Counted from the first letter of the stretch, positions 1 through 9,181 are shown. The stretch: 64,000 bases of DNA from Methanothrix soehngenii GP6 (GCF_000204415.1 NC_015416.1:1798001-1862000), one strand, 5' to 3'. The notes: generated by a model not told the origin, from the letters alone. Numbers and translations are program-made.

Positions 1-363
1 GACTCCGATCGCTGTGAGCTCTGCATAGCCTTAAAGAATGGGCTGATGAACCCACAGAGGTCCTTCGTGCTGGATGCCAGGCTCCTGCCACGCTATTTTT
101 CCGGCAGGCCGTTTCAAACCGTGCTCGGCTTCATGGTGGGTCTGATCGATGACTCCAACTGGCCCCTGTGGAGGGAGATACTTCTTGCTGCAGCCTCGCT
201 CGCCGAAAAGAGGCTATTATTTACCGTCTACTCCCAAAAGGAAGCGGATCTCATCGCGAAGGAGATGGGGAAGGCGGGCTGGAGGGGTGAGGTAATCGAC
301 AACCAGGACTCCAGGGGGATATACGACCAGTGGGTCTACAAGGGAAGTCGCCAGGCACTTTAA
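1..363 (+). CDS. Unknown protein, 5' end cut by the window
   Basis: The frame is open from base 1 and stops at 361-363, so at least 120 C-terminal residues are present and the true start lies to the left. An ATG at 46 would give a 105-residue product, but the upstream codons continue in frame and include a CxxC pair (about residues 5-8 of the visible part), which argues for a longer protein. I do not recognise the family. The visible part is a soluble, mixed alpha/beta-looking sequence with no signal peptide or membrane segment. No operon partner is visible on its left; a very small possible ORF follows on the same strand. Confidence 0.6.
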   Translation, partial: DSDRCELCIALKNGLMNPQRSFVLDARLLPRYFSGRPFQTVLGFMVGLIDDSNWPLWREILLAAASLAEKRLLFTVYSQKEADLIAKEMGKAGWRGEVIDNQDSRGIYDQWVYKGSRQAL

Positions 364-411
364 AAGAATGATGGAAAGCTTAATTATCCATACCATTCCT
401 CTGTAGAAGTG

Positions 412-543
412 GTGAGATTCTTGGCTGACTTTAAGAAGCGAAATGCGGAGAGAAAGGGCGGCAAAAAAGAAGAGATCAAAAGCAAGAAGCTCATGGAAGA
501 GAACCTGGATGATTTAATAGGCAGAGGAGAAGTAGAGAAATAG
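412..543 (+). CDS. Possible 43-residue highly charged small protein
   Basis: A GTG-initiated frame of 43 codons begins with VRFLADFKKR and ends before TAG at 541-543. It is very rich in Lys and Glu, and its second half looks like an amphipathic helix (MEENLDDLIGRGEVEK). The ribosome-binding signal upstream is weak (GAAG four bases before the GTG). It sits 48 bp downstream of the preceding gene on the same strand. No family is recognised; composition is the only support, so it could be spurious. Confidence 0.35.
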   Translation: MRFLADFKKRNAERKGGKKEEIKSKKLMEENLDDLIGRGEVEK

Positions 544-867
544 GCTTCTGCGGCGGAGCTTTGGGCCGAAGAGACCAAATGGCTTCATTTAACCCTTGAT
601 CATCCTCCGGGAGGAAGATTTTTGTCTTCTGTGATCTCCGGTTTGCAGGTCTGAACGGTCCTCGAATAAGATTGTTGAATGCCAGAGAGGTGGGATGTCT
701 AAATTGCCATCTCATCCCTTTTAAACGGCCTATCTGGGACAGAGCTCTTTTGGATGGCCGAATCTCGCAGAAAATAGTTTTTGCAGCTCCAATACAGTTT
801 ATAAACGAATTCAGAGTTACAGCCAGATACACTGGCGACTTATCTGGCTGCAAATGGCATTTGGCCA
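544..867. other. Intergenic region, no supported gene
   Basis: About 320 bases separate the small ORF from the convergent regulator gene. Short open frames exist on both strands (for example 672-878 forward) but they resemble no family, lack a ribosome-binding site and overlap one another. I see no convincing RNA gene or repeat here. Confidence 0.4.
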
Positions 868-1260
868 TTAAGGAGTGACGCTCAAGCTTCGGCTCAACTC
901 TTTGAGCTTTTCGATGCTCTCCAGGGTCTTGACGGACTCTTTTCGCTTCTCATCCTCGAAATGCTTTATGATATCGCCCAGGGATATGGTCAGCCGGTAG
1001 ACCTTCATCGGCCTTCCTTTGCCATCCTTTTTGATCTCCCTCTCCTCCACCCAGTTATTATTGCGCAACGTGCGCATGGCAATGCTCACCTCGGGCTGGC
1101 GGAGGTTGGATCCGATCTCGATCTCCCTTGATGTGGCCTCCTCCACATTGGCCAGGTAGGTGATCATACTGGCCACATTTCTGGGAATGCCAAGCTCTCG
1201 GAGAACCTCTACGAACTCCCTGTCGGCATCATCCAAAACTTTTACTGAGAATTGTCTCAT
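868..1260 (-). CDS. Winged-helix transcriptional regulator (MarR/TrmB-like)
   Basis: A 130-residue protein, predicted cytoplasmic. Residues about 20-85 fit a winged helix-turn-helix: the order is LGIPRNVASMITYLA, an ATSREIEIGSNLRQPEVSIA recognition-helix region, then a basic wing around KKDGKGRPMKVYRL. The C-terminal 40 residues (FEDEKRKESVKTLESIEKLKEL) look like a coiled coil suited to dimerisation. Archaeal regulators of this shape usually bind palindromic operators; the ligand cannot be inferred. The ATG at 1258-1260 is preceded by a good GAGGT ribosome-binding site. It is transcribed alone into an AT-rich upstream region. Confidence 0.75.
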   Translation of the reverse strand: MRQFSVKVLDDADREFVEVLRELGIPRNVASMITYLANVEEATSREIEIGSNLRQPEVSIAMRTLRNNNWVEEREIKKDGKGRPMKVYRLTISLGDIIKHFEDEKRKESVKTLESIEKLKELSRSLSVTP

Positions 1261-1563
1261 AATGACCTCATTCTATTTTTGTATATAACAAATACCTTAT
1301 GATATAAATAGTTTATTTCGAGGCGAGATATTCTTCTTTGACATAAGATTATACTATAGATATAAACCTCGGCTGCCATTGTTTTGCCATAGTCGTATAT
1401 TATATCCATCAAATCATAGATGCAACTCTATGGTAATCGCAATGCAACAGTCAAGGAAGGCGATTTATTTTAGCGCTTAAATTGTTGTTATACTGATGCA
1501 AGTAGATAAATATTATTGAGATATTACTATTTATAATAATACAGTTTTAATTTTGATTTCACC
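1261..1563. other. AT-rich intergenic region upstream of the regulator
   Basis: About 300 bases of AT-rich sequence with several TATA-like stretches but no open frame that looks coding. It probably holds the promoter of the leftward regulator gene (AT-rich block at about 1278-1310). No other feature is seen. Confidence 0.4.
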
Positions 1564-1570
1564 TCAATTC

Positions 1571-1608
1571 GGCAGGAGGCCCCATCCTTCAGGGTGGGGA
1601 GGAATGCC
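1571..1608 (+). repeat. IS200/IS605-type end hairpin remnant
   Basis: The sequence CCCCATCC-TTCA-GGGTGGGG is an imperfect hairpin (one mismatch in an 8-bp stem) flanked by an outer GGCA/TGCC pair. Hairpins of this kind are typical of the 3' end of tnpB and of the guide-RNA region of IS200/IS605 elements. A tnpB relic lies just downstream. Because the hairpin precedes the fragment rather than following it, the locus may contain pieces of two elements. Confidence 0.45.
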
Positions 1609-1689
1609 GAAAGTTCTATATGTATATGGATCGTTATTATCTATGCAATGATGTAAACCCTCAAAGCCGATCTTCAGAGCTGTGGAACA

Positions 1690-2014
1690 GATAGCGCAAA
1701 ACGTCATCTGAAGAAGCTTTCCGGTAAAGAAGCTAGGTTCCATAGAGACGTTAATCATTGCATCTCTAAGAAGCTGGTTGCGAAGGCCATAGACACAGTA
1801 TATCGACTACAAGGCTGCCATAGCTGGTGTGCCCGTGATCTGCATTGATCCTGCTTATACTTCCCAGGAATGCCCTATCTGTCATCTTATATCTCGATCC
1901 AACCGTCCTACAAGGGACGAATTTTCGTGTGTCTGCTGCGGCTTCTCTGGTCCGGCTGACACAATCGCAGCGCGGAATATTGCGGCAAGGGTCAAATCGA
2001 ATAAACTGTGCTGG
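1690..2014 (+). pseudogene. Decayed tnpB (IS605 OrfB) transposon nuclease relic
   Basis: Two pieces of a TnpB-like protein survive in different frames. The first (about 1699-1800) reads KRHLKKLSGKEARFHRDVNH, the conserved block preceding the RuvC core of TnpB. The second (about 1808-2014) reads VICIDPAYTSQECPICH and then CVCCGFSGPADTIAARN, the C-terminal four-cysteine zinc ribbon with the final catalytic-Asp region. The central RuvC part between them is missing and the frames do not join, so the gene is dead. No intact TnpA is nearby. Confidence 0.75.
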
Positions 2015-2123
2015 GGTCGCACCAGATTTCATCTCCAGCACTTCGTCCTTTGATCGCCGGTGCAGAGGAACACGGAGGGATGATGAGAAGATAGATATAT
2101 AGGCGCTCCCTCCTCTTTCGGCC

Positions 2124-3458
2124 ATGGAAACGAGGCTTGATCCCTGGGGTGCAGTTCATGTGGAAGATTACACCAAGCTCTTCGAGGAGTTTGGGATATC
2201 GAGCTTCGATGATATCCTTCCCGAGCTGGTAGATCCTCATCGCTACATGAGGCGCAAGATAATATTCGGCCACAGAAACTACGATGCTGTGCTGGCGGCC
2301 ATGAAAAGCGGCCGGCCTTTCGCCGTCATGAGCGGCTTTATGCCTACCGGCAGGGCTCACTTCGGCCACATGATGGTGATGAATGAGATCATCTGGCACC
2401 AGCAGCAGGGCGGTGATGCCTTCGCTGCAGTGGCCGATATGGAAGCCCATGCGGTACGGGGGATAAGCTGGGAGAGGTGCAGACAGTTTGGCATCGAGGA
2501 GTACATCCTCAGCCTCATCGCCCTGGGATTTCAGCCCAAAGAGAACAGCCACATCTATTTTCAGTCCAAGAACTACGATGTGCGAAACCTGGCCTTTGAG
2601 CTGGGGATAGAGGCCAACTTCTCCGAGGTCAGCGCCATCTATGGATTCAGCGGAGAGACCTGCATCTCTCATATGGAGAGCGTGATGGCCCAGAGCGCCG
2701 ATATCCTCCACCCACAGCTCGAGGAGTACGGCGGGCCAAAGCCGGTGGTGATACCGGTGGGTGCAGATCAGGATCCCCATATCAAGCTCACCCGCGACCT
2801 AGCCTACCGAATGAGGAGGTTTCTGGTCGAAAGGAGAGGAGACTACATCAGCGTCCGGGGCAAGGCCGCTAGCCAGGAGTTGATGCAAGCGGCTGAATCG
2901 GCTCTGCGGGGGACGGGGCTGGGACAGGTCAAGAGGTATGAGGAGCATATCGACATTACAGACCTCCAGCTGAGAGAGGGCCAGAGGATCGATGAGGCCC
3001 AGCAGGAGATAGAGGAGTTAATCATAAGGCTGGAGACGGAGCACGGAGAGTATGGCTTCATACCCCCTGCCTCCATCTACCACCGCTTCATGACCGGCCT
3101 TACTGGGGGGAAGATGTCCTCCTCCAAGCCGGAGAGCTACATCGCTCTGACTGAGGATCCCAAAGAGGCGGCAGGAAAGATCATGCGGGCCATCACTGGC
3201 GGCAGGCAGAGCCTGGCAGAGCAGAAGAAGCTGGGAGGAGAGCCGGATAAGTGCACCATATATGAGTTCCTTCTATTCCATCTATCTGAGGATGACAAGG
3301 AGCTTTTAGAGCTTGACGCTGAATGCCGCAGCGGCAGGAGGATGTGCGGCAATTGCAAGAAGGATGTGGCCGAGAGGATAAAGAGGTTCCTTGACGAGCA
3401 CCAGCAGGCCCGCGAAGAGGCGCGAGAGAGGCTGCCGGAGTTTGGAATTAGGCTTTAG
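2124..3458 (+). CDS. trpS: Tryptophan--tRNA ligase (archaeal type)
   Basis: A 444-residue class I aminoacyl-tRNA synthetase that charges tRNA-Trp with tryptophan at the expense of ATP in the cytoplasm. The HIGH-like signature is GRAHFGHMM at about residues 76-84 and the KMSSS loop is intact at about 330. The block PVVIPVGADQDPHIKLTRDL is typical of the long archaeal/eukaryotic TrpRS branch. The length fits that branch. No Shine-Dalgarno sequence precedes the ATG, but a TATA-like box (AGATAGATATATAG at about 2088-2101) lies about 25 bp upstream, suggesting a leaderless transcript. It converges with a small gene on the other strand. Confidence 0.95.
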   Translation: METRLDPWGAVHVEDYTKLFEEFGISSFDDILPELVDPHRYMRRKIIFGHRNYDAVLAAMKSGRPFAVMSGFMPTGRAHFGHMMVMNEIIWHQQQGGDAFAAVADMEAHAVRGISWERCRQFGIEEYILSLIALGFQPKENSHIYFQSKNYDVRNLAFELGIEANFSEVSAIYGFSGETCISHMESVMAQSADILHPQLEEYGGPKPVVIPVGADQDPHIKLTRDLAYRMRRFLVERRGDYISVRGKAASQELMQAAESALRGTGLGQVKRYEEHIDITDLQLREGQRIDEAQQEIEELIIRLETEHGEYGFIPPASIYHRFMTGLTGGKMSSSKPESYIALTEDPKEAAGKIMRAITGGRQSLAEQKKLGGEPDKCTIYEFLLFHLSEDDKELLELDAECRSGRRMCGNCKKDVAERIKRFLDEHQQAREEARERLPEFGIRL

Positions 3459-3466
3459 GCTTTGCT

Positions 3467-3736
3467 CTATATGCTCTCCAGTCTTATCCTTTCTCCGACA
3501 GCCAGACCGTGGCCGGGATTGGCCCGCATGCGGATATACTGGTCACCGCAATGCACCCCAATTGCCGGGATATCCTTTTGTGCGGTGGCGCTCTCCAGTG
3601 CTAAAAGAATATTCTCATCCGGGAACCTGATTTTGTCGCCACCACGGACCTCTCCATTCATAAATACCGCAGTGACTATATCCGATCCACTGTCATAGAT
3701 GCTTTTTCTTATGTCTGTGATCATAAGCAAGGTCAT
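3467..3736 (-). CDS. Conserved hypothetical protein, 89 residues
   Basis: A small soluble protein of 89 residues beginning MTLLMITDIRKSIYDSGSD. The middle reads like a beta-rich fold (TAVFMNGEVRGGDKIRF, then IRMRANPGHGLAVGERIRLE), but I cannot assign a family. It has no signal peptide or membrane segment and is not interrupted. It converges with trpS, the two stops being only 8 bp apart, which favours a real gene in a compact genome. Confidence 0.5.
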   Translation of the reverse strand: MTLLMITDIRKSIYDSGSDIVTAVFMNGEVRGGDKIRFPDENILLALESATAQKDIPAIGVHCGDQYIRMRANPGHGLAVGERIRLESI

Positions 3737-4068
3737 GGCATATTAGCCTCAATCGCTATGAACTCCCGATGTTTTCAGAAGAGGAGTCCGGCCCTGGCAG
3801 AGGCCGGAGACCGACGACAGGCGGACGACGGTAAAGGAGGTCAACCAGCTTTCTGTCGCTGTATTCCCTATAGAGATATTACTAGTTAATAAAACTTTTG
3901 CTATTAGTAGCAATATAGCTCAGAGACGGGCTTTGGAGGCGAAGAATTCGGCAATGGCATGCAAGTGCAAATCAGCCATCGATCAAGCCTGAAATTCCCT
4001 TGACCGGTCCCCGGGTTTTTCAAAATTATAAAAAATTTGAGCACAATGGCGCAGAATTGCCTGGAGCC
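3737..4068. other. Intergenic region with a GC-rich stem-loop
   Basis: About 330 bases without a supported gene. At 3787-3808 the sequence TCCGGCC-N8-GGCCGGA forms a perfect 7-bp stem-loop, followed by a run of GACGAC-type motifs and an isolated AAAGGAGG at about 3834-3841 with no start codon behind it. The rest is AT-rich. The stem-loop may be a terminator of the leftward dockerin gene or part of a small RNA; I cannot decide. Confidence 0.35.
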
Positions 4069-5424
4069 TCATTGAGCTCTTGCCTCAGAATCATTTGCAT
4101 AGCTTTGATAGAAGCTATCCGGCACCCCCTCCAGCTTTCCGGGGCCATTGATCAGGGGTGGATAGATGAATACTCCGTGCTCATCCAGGTCGTAGTCCAG
4201 CCCCAGGAACCTCTGCAAGTACTCCTGATGCAGATCCTCGGGATCCAGATCTACATTGTCAGAATGAAAGATCCGCGCCAGATAGGCAGCCCCGATAAGC
4301 CCTTTGCTGGCATCGTTTCTCAGGTTACCGTTGATGATGTAGACCTGGTTGTTCTTGACAGCTGTGAGATTGGCATACTCCGGGCGACTCTTGAATGATA
4401 AAAGTGCTTGAGAAATGCCTGAGATGTCATCAGAGTCGTATCCTATTGGCGGAGTGAGAACAATGGTGATGAATATCATATAATCGGGATCGCTCTTAAT
4501 GACCCATTCGGGGTCCACCTCGATTCTGTAGCTTGATTCCAGGTAGGCGGGCAGATCTTCGGCGATGCTTCTGCCTCCGGCTAAAGTAACCATCTGGCTT
4601 AAGGTATCGATCTTTGCATAGGTGAATATCGAATTATCTCCCTCTTTTGGCAGGGTGGCTATGAGCACTTTAGGCCTCTTTTCCTCGGCTAGATTCTCGG
4701 TGTATGACTTGATCTCATCGATCTTGCTGATATGCCAATCGATGTACTCCTCTGCTTGCTCTCTCGCCTGCATGATATACCCCAGCTTATGCACGGCATC
4801 GGTAAAGGAGGAATTCTCTGGATTGATCAGGTTAGGATAGTATAGTCCGGCAAAGACAACAGGCACTTCTGGCATCTTCTCTTCCTTCTCTGCGGTCTTG
4901 TTGGAGAAGGTGAGGAGGAGGTCGGGGCTCAAACTCAAAGCCTGCTCGTAGTCGGGATCTGTGGCTGGAGAGAAGCCGGATACGCTTGTCTTTTTGACCA
5001 GATCGGGAAACTCCTTCTCTGATTTGGACATGGCCAGATCCACACCCGCCACCTTATCCGTCCGTTTCAAGATCATCATCATCTCTGAATTGTCCAGGTG
5101 CTCGACGATGGCCCTTTCCACGGGCAGCCTTACCGTCACCGGCTTTCCATTTCCGTCAAGTATGGTGATATTCTCTTGAGAATCATTGATGATCATCTCC
5201 ACCTGGGATATGTCATTTTCATCAACCTTACCGTCGAAATTGGCATCTGCCAGGGGAGAAGCATTAACCGATCCTGCTATTATCTCCTGGAGATATTCTA
5301 TGTCCTTCATATCTATGGTCCCGTCCATATTGGCGTTGCCATAGATATGAAGGATATAGTCTCCCGCCGATGCCTGCGCCAAAAGGCCGCAGAGCATAAT
5401 CACTGCTATTAAGCATCTCTTCAT
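4069..5424 (-). CDS. Dockerin-repeat / BtuF-FepB-like substrate-binding protein 1
   Basis: A secreted 451-residue protein. The start used here is the second ATG (MKRCLIAVIMLCGLLAQASA), because AAGGAG lies 7 bp before it and a cleavable signal peptide begins there. Two type-I dockerin Ca-binding repeats follow (GNANMDGTIDMKDIEYL and LADANFDGKVDENDISQ), with the N/D-x-N-x-D-G-x-[IV]-D-x-x-D pattern intact. The rest is a class III periplasmic binding domain (PF01497 type) as used for cobamides, haem or siderophores, including SLSPDLLLTFSN and the WVIKSDPDYMIF block. It ends in the family tail HQEYLQRFLGLDYDLDEHG. It is the last of three paralogues on this strand; no BtuCD-type permease or ATPase is adjacent. 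Confidence 0.85.
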   Translation of the reverse strand: MKRCLIAVIMLCGLLAQASAGDYILHIYGNANMDGTIDMKDIEYLQEIIAGSVNASPLADANFDGKVDENDISQVEMIINDSQENITILDGNGKPVTVRLPVERAIVEHLDNSEMMMILKRTDKVAGVDLAMSKSEKEFPDLVKKTSVSGFSPATDPDYEQALSLSPDLLLTFSNKTAEKEEKMPEVPVVFAGLYYPNLINPENSSFTDAVHKLGYIMQAREQAEEYIDWHISKIDEIKSYTENLAEEKRPKVLIATLPKEGDNSIFTYAKIDTLSQMVTLAGGRSIAEDLPAYLESSYRIEVDPEWVIKSDPDYMIFITIVLTPPIGYDSDDISGISQALLSFKSRPEYANLTAVKNNQVYIINGNLRNDASKGLIGAAYLARIFHSDNVDLDPEDLHQEYLQRFLGLDYDLDEHGVFIYPPLINGPGKLEGVPDSFYQSYANDSEARAQ

Positions 5425-5644
5425 TTCCAGTCTCCTTATGTCAGGCCGCTCGATCATGCCAGAGCAGACCATATCGGTCGATCAAAAGCAGCCTTTTTCT
5501 ATCACAATGATACTTATCAGCATATTTTACTATTTAATCATAACTATCAAAAGAAAAATATTACTAAAATTGGCCCGCATTGATAAAAATTTGGACAGGG
5601 CTTGTGCCCTGTCGACTCTTTCTTCTCAGGCTTTGGCAGCCCCT

Positions 5645-7003
5645 TCATAGGATACAGCAGCATAATAACCATCCGGCACCCCCTCCAGCTCTCCGGAGCC
5701 CTTGATCAGGGGGCGGATAGATGAATACTCCGTGCTCATCCAAATCGTAGTCCAGCCCCAGGAACCTCTGCAAGTACTCCTGATGCAGCTCCTCGGGATC
5801 CATCTCCGCCTCATCTGGATGGAATATCCGCGCCAGGTAGGCTGCGCCAATAAGGCCTTTGCTGGCATCGTTTCTGAGGTTGCCGCTCAATATGTAGACA
5901 TCGCCGTTCTGCACCGCTTTGAGGTTGGCATATTCCGGACGGCTCATAAAGGCCTCCAGAGCCTCCTTCATTCCAGTGGGATCATCGGCATCATAGCCGC
6001 TGGGCGGATCCAACACCAATCCGCTGTAAGTGGTGGCAACAACCAGCAAAACGATATAATCCGGATCTTCTTGCAAGACCCACTCCGGGTCCACCTCGAT
6101 TCTATAGGTGGACTTCATAAAATCAGGCAGATCAGACGCCACCGTTCTCCCGCCGGCCAGATCCACCATGCTGGTAAGGGTGTCTATCTGGGCAAAGGTG
6201 AAGATGGTCTTCTCATCAGCTTCGGGATAGGCGGCCACCAGGACCGTCGGCCTCTCGCTATCAGGAATACTTCCTGTGCTCTCAACCAGTCTATTGAGCG
6301 AATTCATATGCCATTGGATATACTCTTCTGCATCCTGTTGCGCGTCAAGAACATAGCCCAGCTTGCGCACTGCATCGGTGAAAGCAGATGTCTCAGGTTT
6401 GAGCAGGTCGGGATAGTACAGGCCGGCAAAGAGCACTGGCACTCCAGGCAGGTTCTTATCCTTCTCCTGGGTGACATTGGAGAATACCAGGAGAAGATCG
6501 GGATCAAGACTCAATACCTTCTCATAGTCCGGTTCCTTGTGCATGGCTCCCACGCACGTCCGGTTGGACATCTCTGGAAACTCCGCCGGGGATTTGGCCA
6601 CTGCCAGGTCCACCCCCACTACCTTATCCGTCTTCTTGAGAATCTGCATCAGATCGGCATTGTCCAGGTATTCGACCACGATTCTCTCCACTGGCTTATT
6701 GATGGTGATGGGCAAATCGTTCCCGTCCAGAAGGCTCAGCTCCTTCTCCGTTCCATTGATGATCATCTCCACCTGGGCTATATCCCGCAAATCAACCTCG
6801 CCATCGAGGTTGGCATCGGCCAGGCCTGTGGGACTCATATTATTGCTGATGATCTCTCTGAGGGTGGCTATATCCTCCTGGTCGATTTTGCCGTCCATAT
6901 TGGCATTGCCAAAAACATGGAGCACATAGCCTGACCCCGATGACAGGGGAATGATATTGGCGAGGAGAACCAGTGCCAATACAAAGATTTTATCTGCACT
7001 CAA
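5645..7003 (-). CDS. Dockerin-repeat / BtuF-FepB-like substrate-binding protein 2 (C-terminal frameshift)
   Basis: A paralogue of the preceding gene: signal peptide, two dockerin repeats (GNANMDGKIDQEDIATL; LADANLDGEVDLRDIAQ) and a PF01497-type binding domain. The start is TTG at 7003: an in-frame stop lies immediately upstream and AAAGGAG sits 9 bp before it. After the family tail (GLDYDLDEHGVFIYPP) the frame shifts within a G run at about 5710-5715, replacing the expected GSGELEGVPDGYY ending by an unrelated one. The original frame would end at 5626. A one-base difference from its neighbour explains this, so it is either a sequencing error or a recent, probably mild lesion. It lies 58 bp downstream of the third paralogue and may share its transcript. 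Confidence 0.8.
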   Translation of the reverse strand: MSADKIFVLALVLLANIIPLSSGSGYVLHVFGNANMDGKIDQEDIATLREIISNNMSPTGLADANLDGEVDLRDIAQVEMIINGTEKELSLLDGNDLPITINKPVERIVVEYLDNADLMQILKKTDKVVGVDLAVAKSPAEFPEMSNRTCVGAMHKEPDYEKVLSLDPDLLLVFSNVTQEKDKNLPGVPVLFAGLYYPDLLKPETSAFTDAVRKLGYVLDAQQDAEEYIQWHMNSLNRLVESTGSIPDSERPTVLVAAYPEADEKTIFTFAQIDTLTSMVDLAGGRTVASDLPDFMKSTYRIEVDPEWVLQEDPDYIVLLVVATTYSGLVLDPPSGYDADDPTGMKEALEAFMSRPEYANLKAVQNGDVYILSGNLRNDASKGLIGAAYLARIFHPDEAEMDPEELHQEYLQRFLGLDYDLDEHGVFIYPPPDQGLRRAGGGAGWLLCCCIL

Positions 7004-7061
7004 TTATAGCATCTCCTTTCTTTTGGTAGTTGTCGAATTCATCAATCTCAGCTGAAAAATG

Positions 7062-8354
7062 TCATAGATCCTCTGCTTGCTCTTCAGAGAAGAAGAACGC
7101 GCCCTTCTCTCGGACATCGTAGTCCAAGCCCATCATATTCACATACTCCTGGTGAGCCGCCTGGGGGTCGATATCTGCGAATCGATCCGGATAGAACCAT
7201 CTGGCCAGAAGGAGGACGGCAGAGGGGTAGTTGGGCGTTATTGCATAGTCATTGGTTATGATGTATATCCCATCGTTCTTCACGGCCCGGACCTCATCGA
7301 ATCCCGGCAGGCTCCTGATATCCTGGGCGTAGCTTTCAAGGAGGCTGTCATTGACATTTTCATAAGGCCTGATCCCTGGGCCCATGGCCCGGCCTACGAT
7401 GACCTCCGGATTCTGGGAGAGGACCCACTCAGTCTCTATCTCGCCATACTCGAAGGCTGTATCCTCATATCCAGGAAGGCGGCCGGCAGCGATGTTAACA
7501 CCTCCTGCCATCTCCACCAGCTTGTGGGCTGCATGGCCGGTGCCAATAGCCGTTCGGGAACTCATGGGCCGGTCGCCCTCGGGCGTGCTCTCCAGGTATA
7601 CCCGCACCCGTTCATTCTGGGGGATCTTCCGGACCTCATCCTCCACCTGGTCGAGGATGGCGTCGTGCCACTGCAGATACTCCTCTGCCCTATCCCTTGC
7701 ACCCATCAGGATTCCCAGCAACCGGACCCTCTCTCTCATGTCGTCGGGGCCCTGGCCGCTGCACTCACAATCGAATCGCAGGACCTCAACCTCTGGGGGA
7801 AGTTTATCGTCCAGCGACTCTTCAGATGGGTACCAGGTATAAGCGAGGATGGCATCGGGATTGGTCTTTAAGACCGCCTCCACATCGGGCTCTCCACCAC
7901 TGCCTATGCTCTGGTACTTGCTCAACCGCGGGAACCTGTTGGGCTGCTCAGCGAATGTGTCCCTGACCCCCACCACCTTCTCCTCTGCCCCCAGGAGCTG
8001 GAGGATCTCAGCGCACTGATGGGTATAGACCACCAGCCTCTCCAGGGGCTGCTTTACAGTCACTGTCTTATTGTCTGAATCAACGATTGTGATCTCGCTA
8101 GGGGTTCCGTTGATGATGCTCTGCACTAGTGAGATGTCTGATTCGTCGATCTCTCCATTATTGTCCGCATCAGAGAGCCATGTCGGCTCTTCGGTTCCCT
8201 CTATTATCCTCTCTAGATATGCTAAATCCTGGTCATTGATATCATCGTCGAGATTGGCATTGCCGAATATATGCAGTACATAGCCATTGCCCGATGCAGA
8301 GAGCATCAATAATGCAAAGGCCAGCATTAGTGCTTTTAAGGGTATCATCACCAT
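7062..8354 (-). CDS. Dockerin-repeat / BtuF-FepB-like substrate-binding protein 3
   Basis: A 430-residue secreted binding protein starting at MVMIPLKALMLAFALLMLSA (ATG 8352-8354, with GAGGAAAG just upstream); an ATG at 8348 is an alternative. Dockerin repeats are GNANLDDDINDQDLAYL, slightly degenerate because it has DD in place of DG, and LSDADNNGEIDESDISL. The binding domain includes GAEEKVVGVRDTF, VLKTNPDAILAYTW and ETEWVLSQNPEVIVG. Ligand is unknown; the fold is that of cobamide/haem/siderophore carriers. It is the first of three same-strand paralogues and has diverged most, suggesting a different ligand. Confidence 0.85.
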   Translation of the reverse strand: MVMIPLKALMLAFALLMLSASGNGYVLHIFGNANLDDDINDQDLAYLERIIEGTEEPTWLSDADNNGEIDESDISLVQSIINGTPSEITIVDSDNKTVTVKQPLERLVVYTHQCAEILQLLGAEEKVVGVRDTFAEQPNRFPRLSKYQSIGSGGEPDVEAVLKTNPDAILAYTWYPSEESLDDKLPPEVEVLRFDCECSGQGPDDMRERVRLLGILMGARDRAEEYLQWHDAILDQVEDEVRKIPQNERVRVYLESTPEGDRPMSSRTAIGTGHAAHKLVEMAGGVNIAAGRLPGYEDTAFEYGEIETEWVLSQNPEVIVGRAMGPGIRPYENVNDSLLESYAQDIRSLPGFDEVRAVKNDGIYIITNDYAITPNYPSAVLLLARWFYPDRFADIDPQAAHQEYVNMMGLDYDVREKGAFFFSEEQAEDL

Positions 8355-8516
8355 CTTTCCTCTGCCCCGCCCTCCATCCTGCAGCCGAAGCGATCCATCC
8401 GGCAAGCAGGAGAAGATAGCGGTCGCATGTAGGCATATCAATCAAACCTGTATTAGAATTTAATCATAATCAAAATAAGAAAATTGTTACTGCACAGGAT
8501 GAGGACTCAGGCAGAT

Positions 8517-8546
8517 AAAAAGGCCAACACGGGAGATGTGCTGGCC
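8517..8546 (-). terminator. Rho-independent-like terminator behind MC1
   Basis: Read on the minus strand, GGCCAGCAC-N7-GTGTTGGCC forms a 9-bp stem with one mismatch, followed directly by TTTTT. It lies about 30 bp past the MC1 stop codon and before the next leftward promoter, the expected place for a terminator. Confidence 0.55.
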
Positions 8547-8573
8547 GCTGCCCCCGACAGAGTAACGATGAGT

Positions 8574-8846
8574 TCAGATCTTCTCCAGCTTCTCTATCCC
8601 AATCTTCTTTACCGTCGGCTTCCAGATCTTATCGGGCATCCAGGCAGGAGCGTTCTTTGGCTTCTTGACCTTTCTTCTGTTGCCCTGATAGATATGGACC
8701 TTTTTTGTGCCCCTTTCCCTCAGCCTTATATCCTTGACTCCTCTGCTCGCCACTTTGAGGGCTGCTTGCCTGGGTGCCATTCCCGTATAGATGCCAACCT
8801 CATTGCCCGAAGCATCTCGGAGGGCGAAATTCCTCTTTTCTTTCAA
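8574..8846 (-). CDS. Methanogen chromosomal protein MC1
   Basis: A 90-residue basic DNA-binding protein. The sequence carries the MC1 hallmarks in order: KRNFALRDASGNEVGIYTG, PRQAALKVASRG, IRLRERGTKKVHIY, the KNAPAWMPDKIWKPTVKK arm, and EKLEKI. MC1 is a monomeric architectural protein that sharply bends DNA and compacts chromatin in Methanosarcinales-type methanogens and some haloarchaea. The start is TTG at 8846, preceded by AGGTGG, and it gives the usual family length of about 90-95 residues; the longer open frame upstream shows no homology. It is transcribed alone and has its own terminator. Confidence 0.93.
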   Translation of the reverse strand: MKEKRNFALRDASGNEVGIYTGMAPRQAALKVASRGVKDIRLRERGTKKVHIYQGNRRKVKKPKNAPAWMPDKIWKPTVKKIGIEKLEKI

Positions 8847-9181
8847 AATATACCACCTACACAGGAATCGATGAAGTGATGATATAATATTAACTTTTCT
8901 GCACAAAGTGCTATTTAAAGCGTATGTCGTGAGCCATCCAATGCAGGCGGATGGAGAATATGGGGGTATTCGATCAGCGTCTGAATGGATAAAATCCATG
9001 GGAAACGAATACCCTCTTACCAACTCTAGCGAGCAGAAGCCAATTTATTTTCATTTACCCTCCAAAGCAAGATAATAATATGAATTTATAATATCTCCTA
9101 CGACAGATTTATTAACGAGTGTAACACGACAGGATTTAATTTTACGGCGCAGGAGAAGGGCTGCGGCAAAAGAAGGAGAAC

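Noticed and set aside
3737-4068. Cobalamin or other known riboswitch in front of the binding-protein genes
   Set aside because: The region lies downstream of the first leftward gene, not upstream, and no conserved riboswitch core could be recognised there or before 8354.
5702-6934. A 410-codon open frame on the plus strand
   Set aside because: It lies entirely antisense to the dockerin/binding-protein gene 2, whose codon usage keeps the opposite strand open; its translation matches no family and the minus-strand product has clear domains.
7077-7871. A 264-codon plus-strand frame
   Set aside because: Antisense shadow of dockerin/binding-protein gene 3; no domain, no ribosome-binding site.
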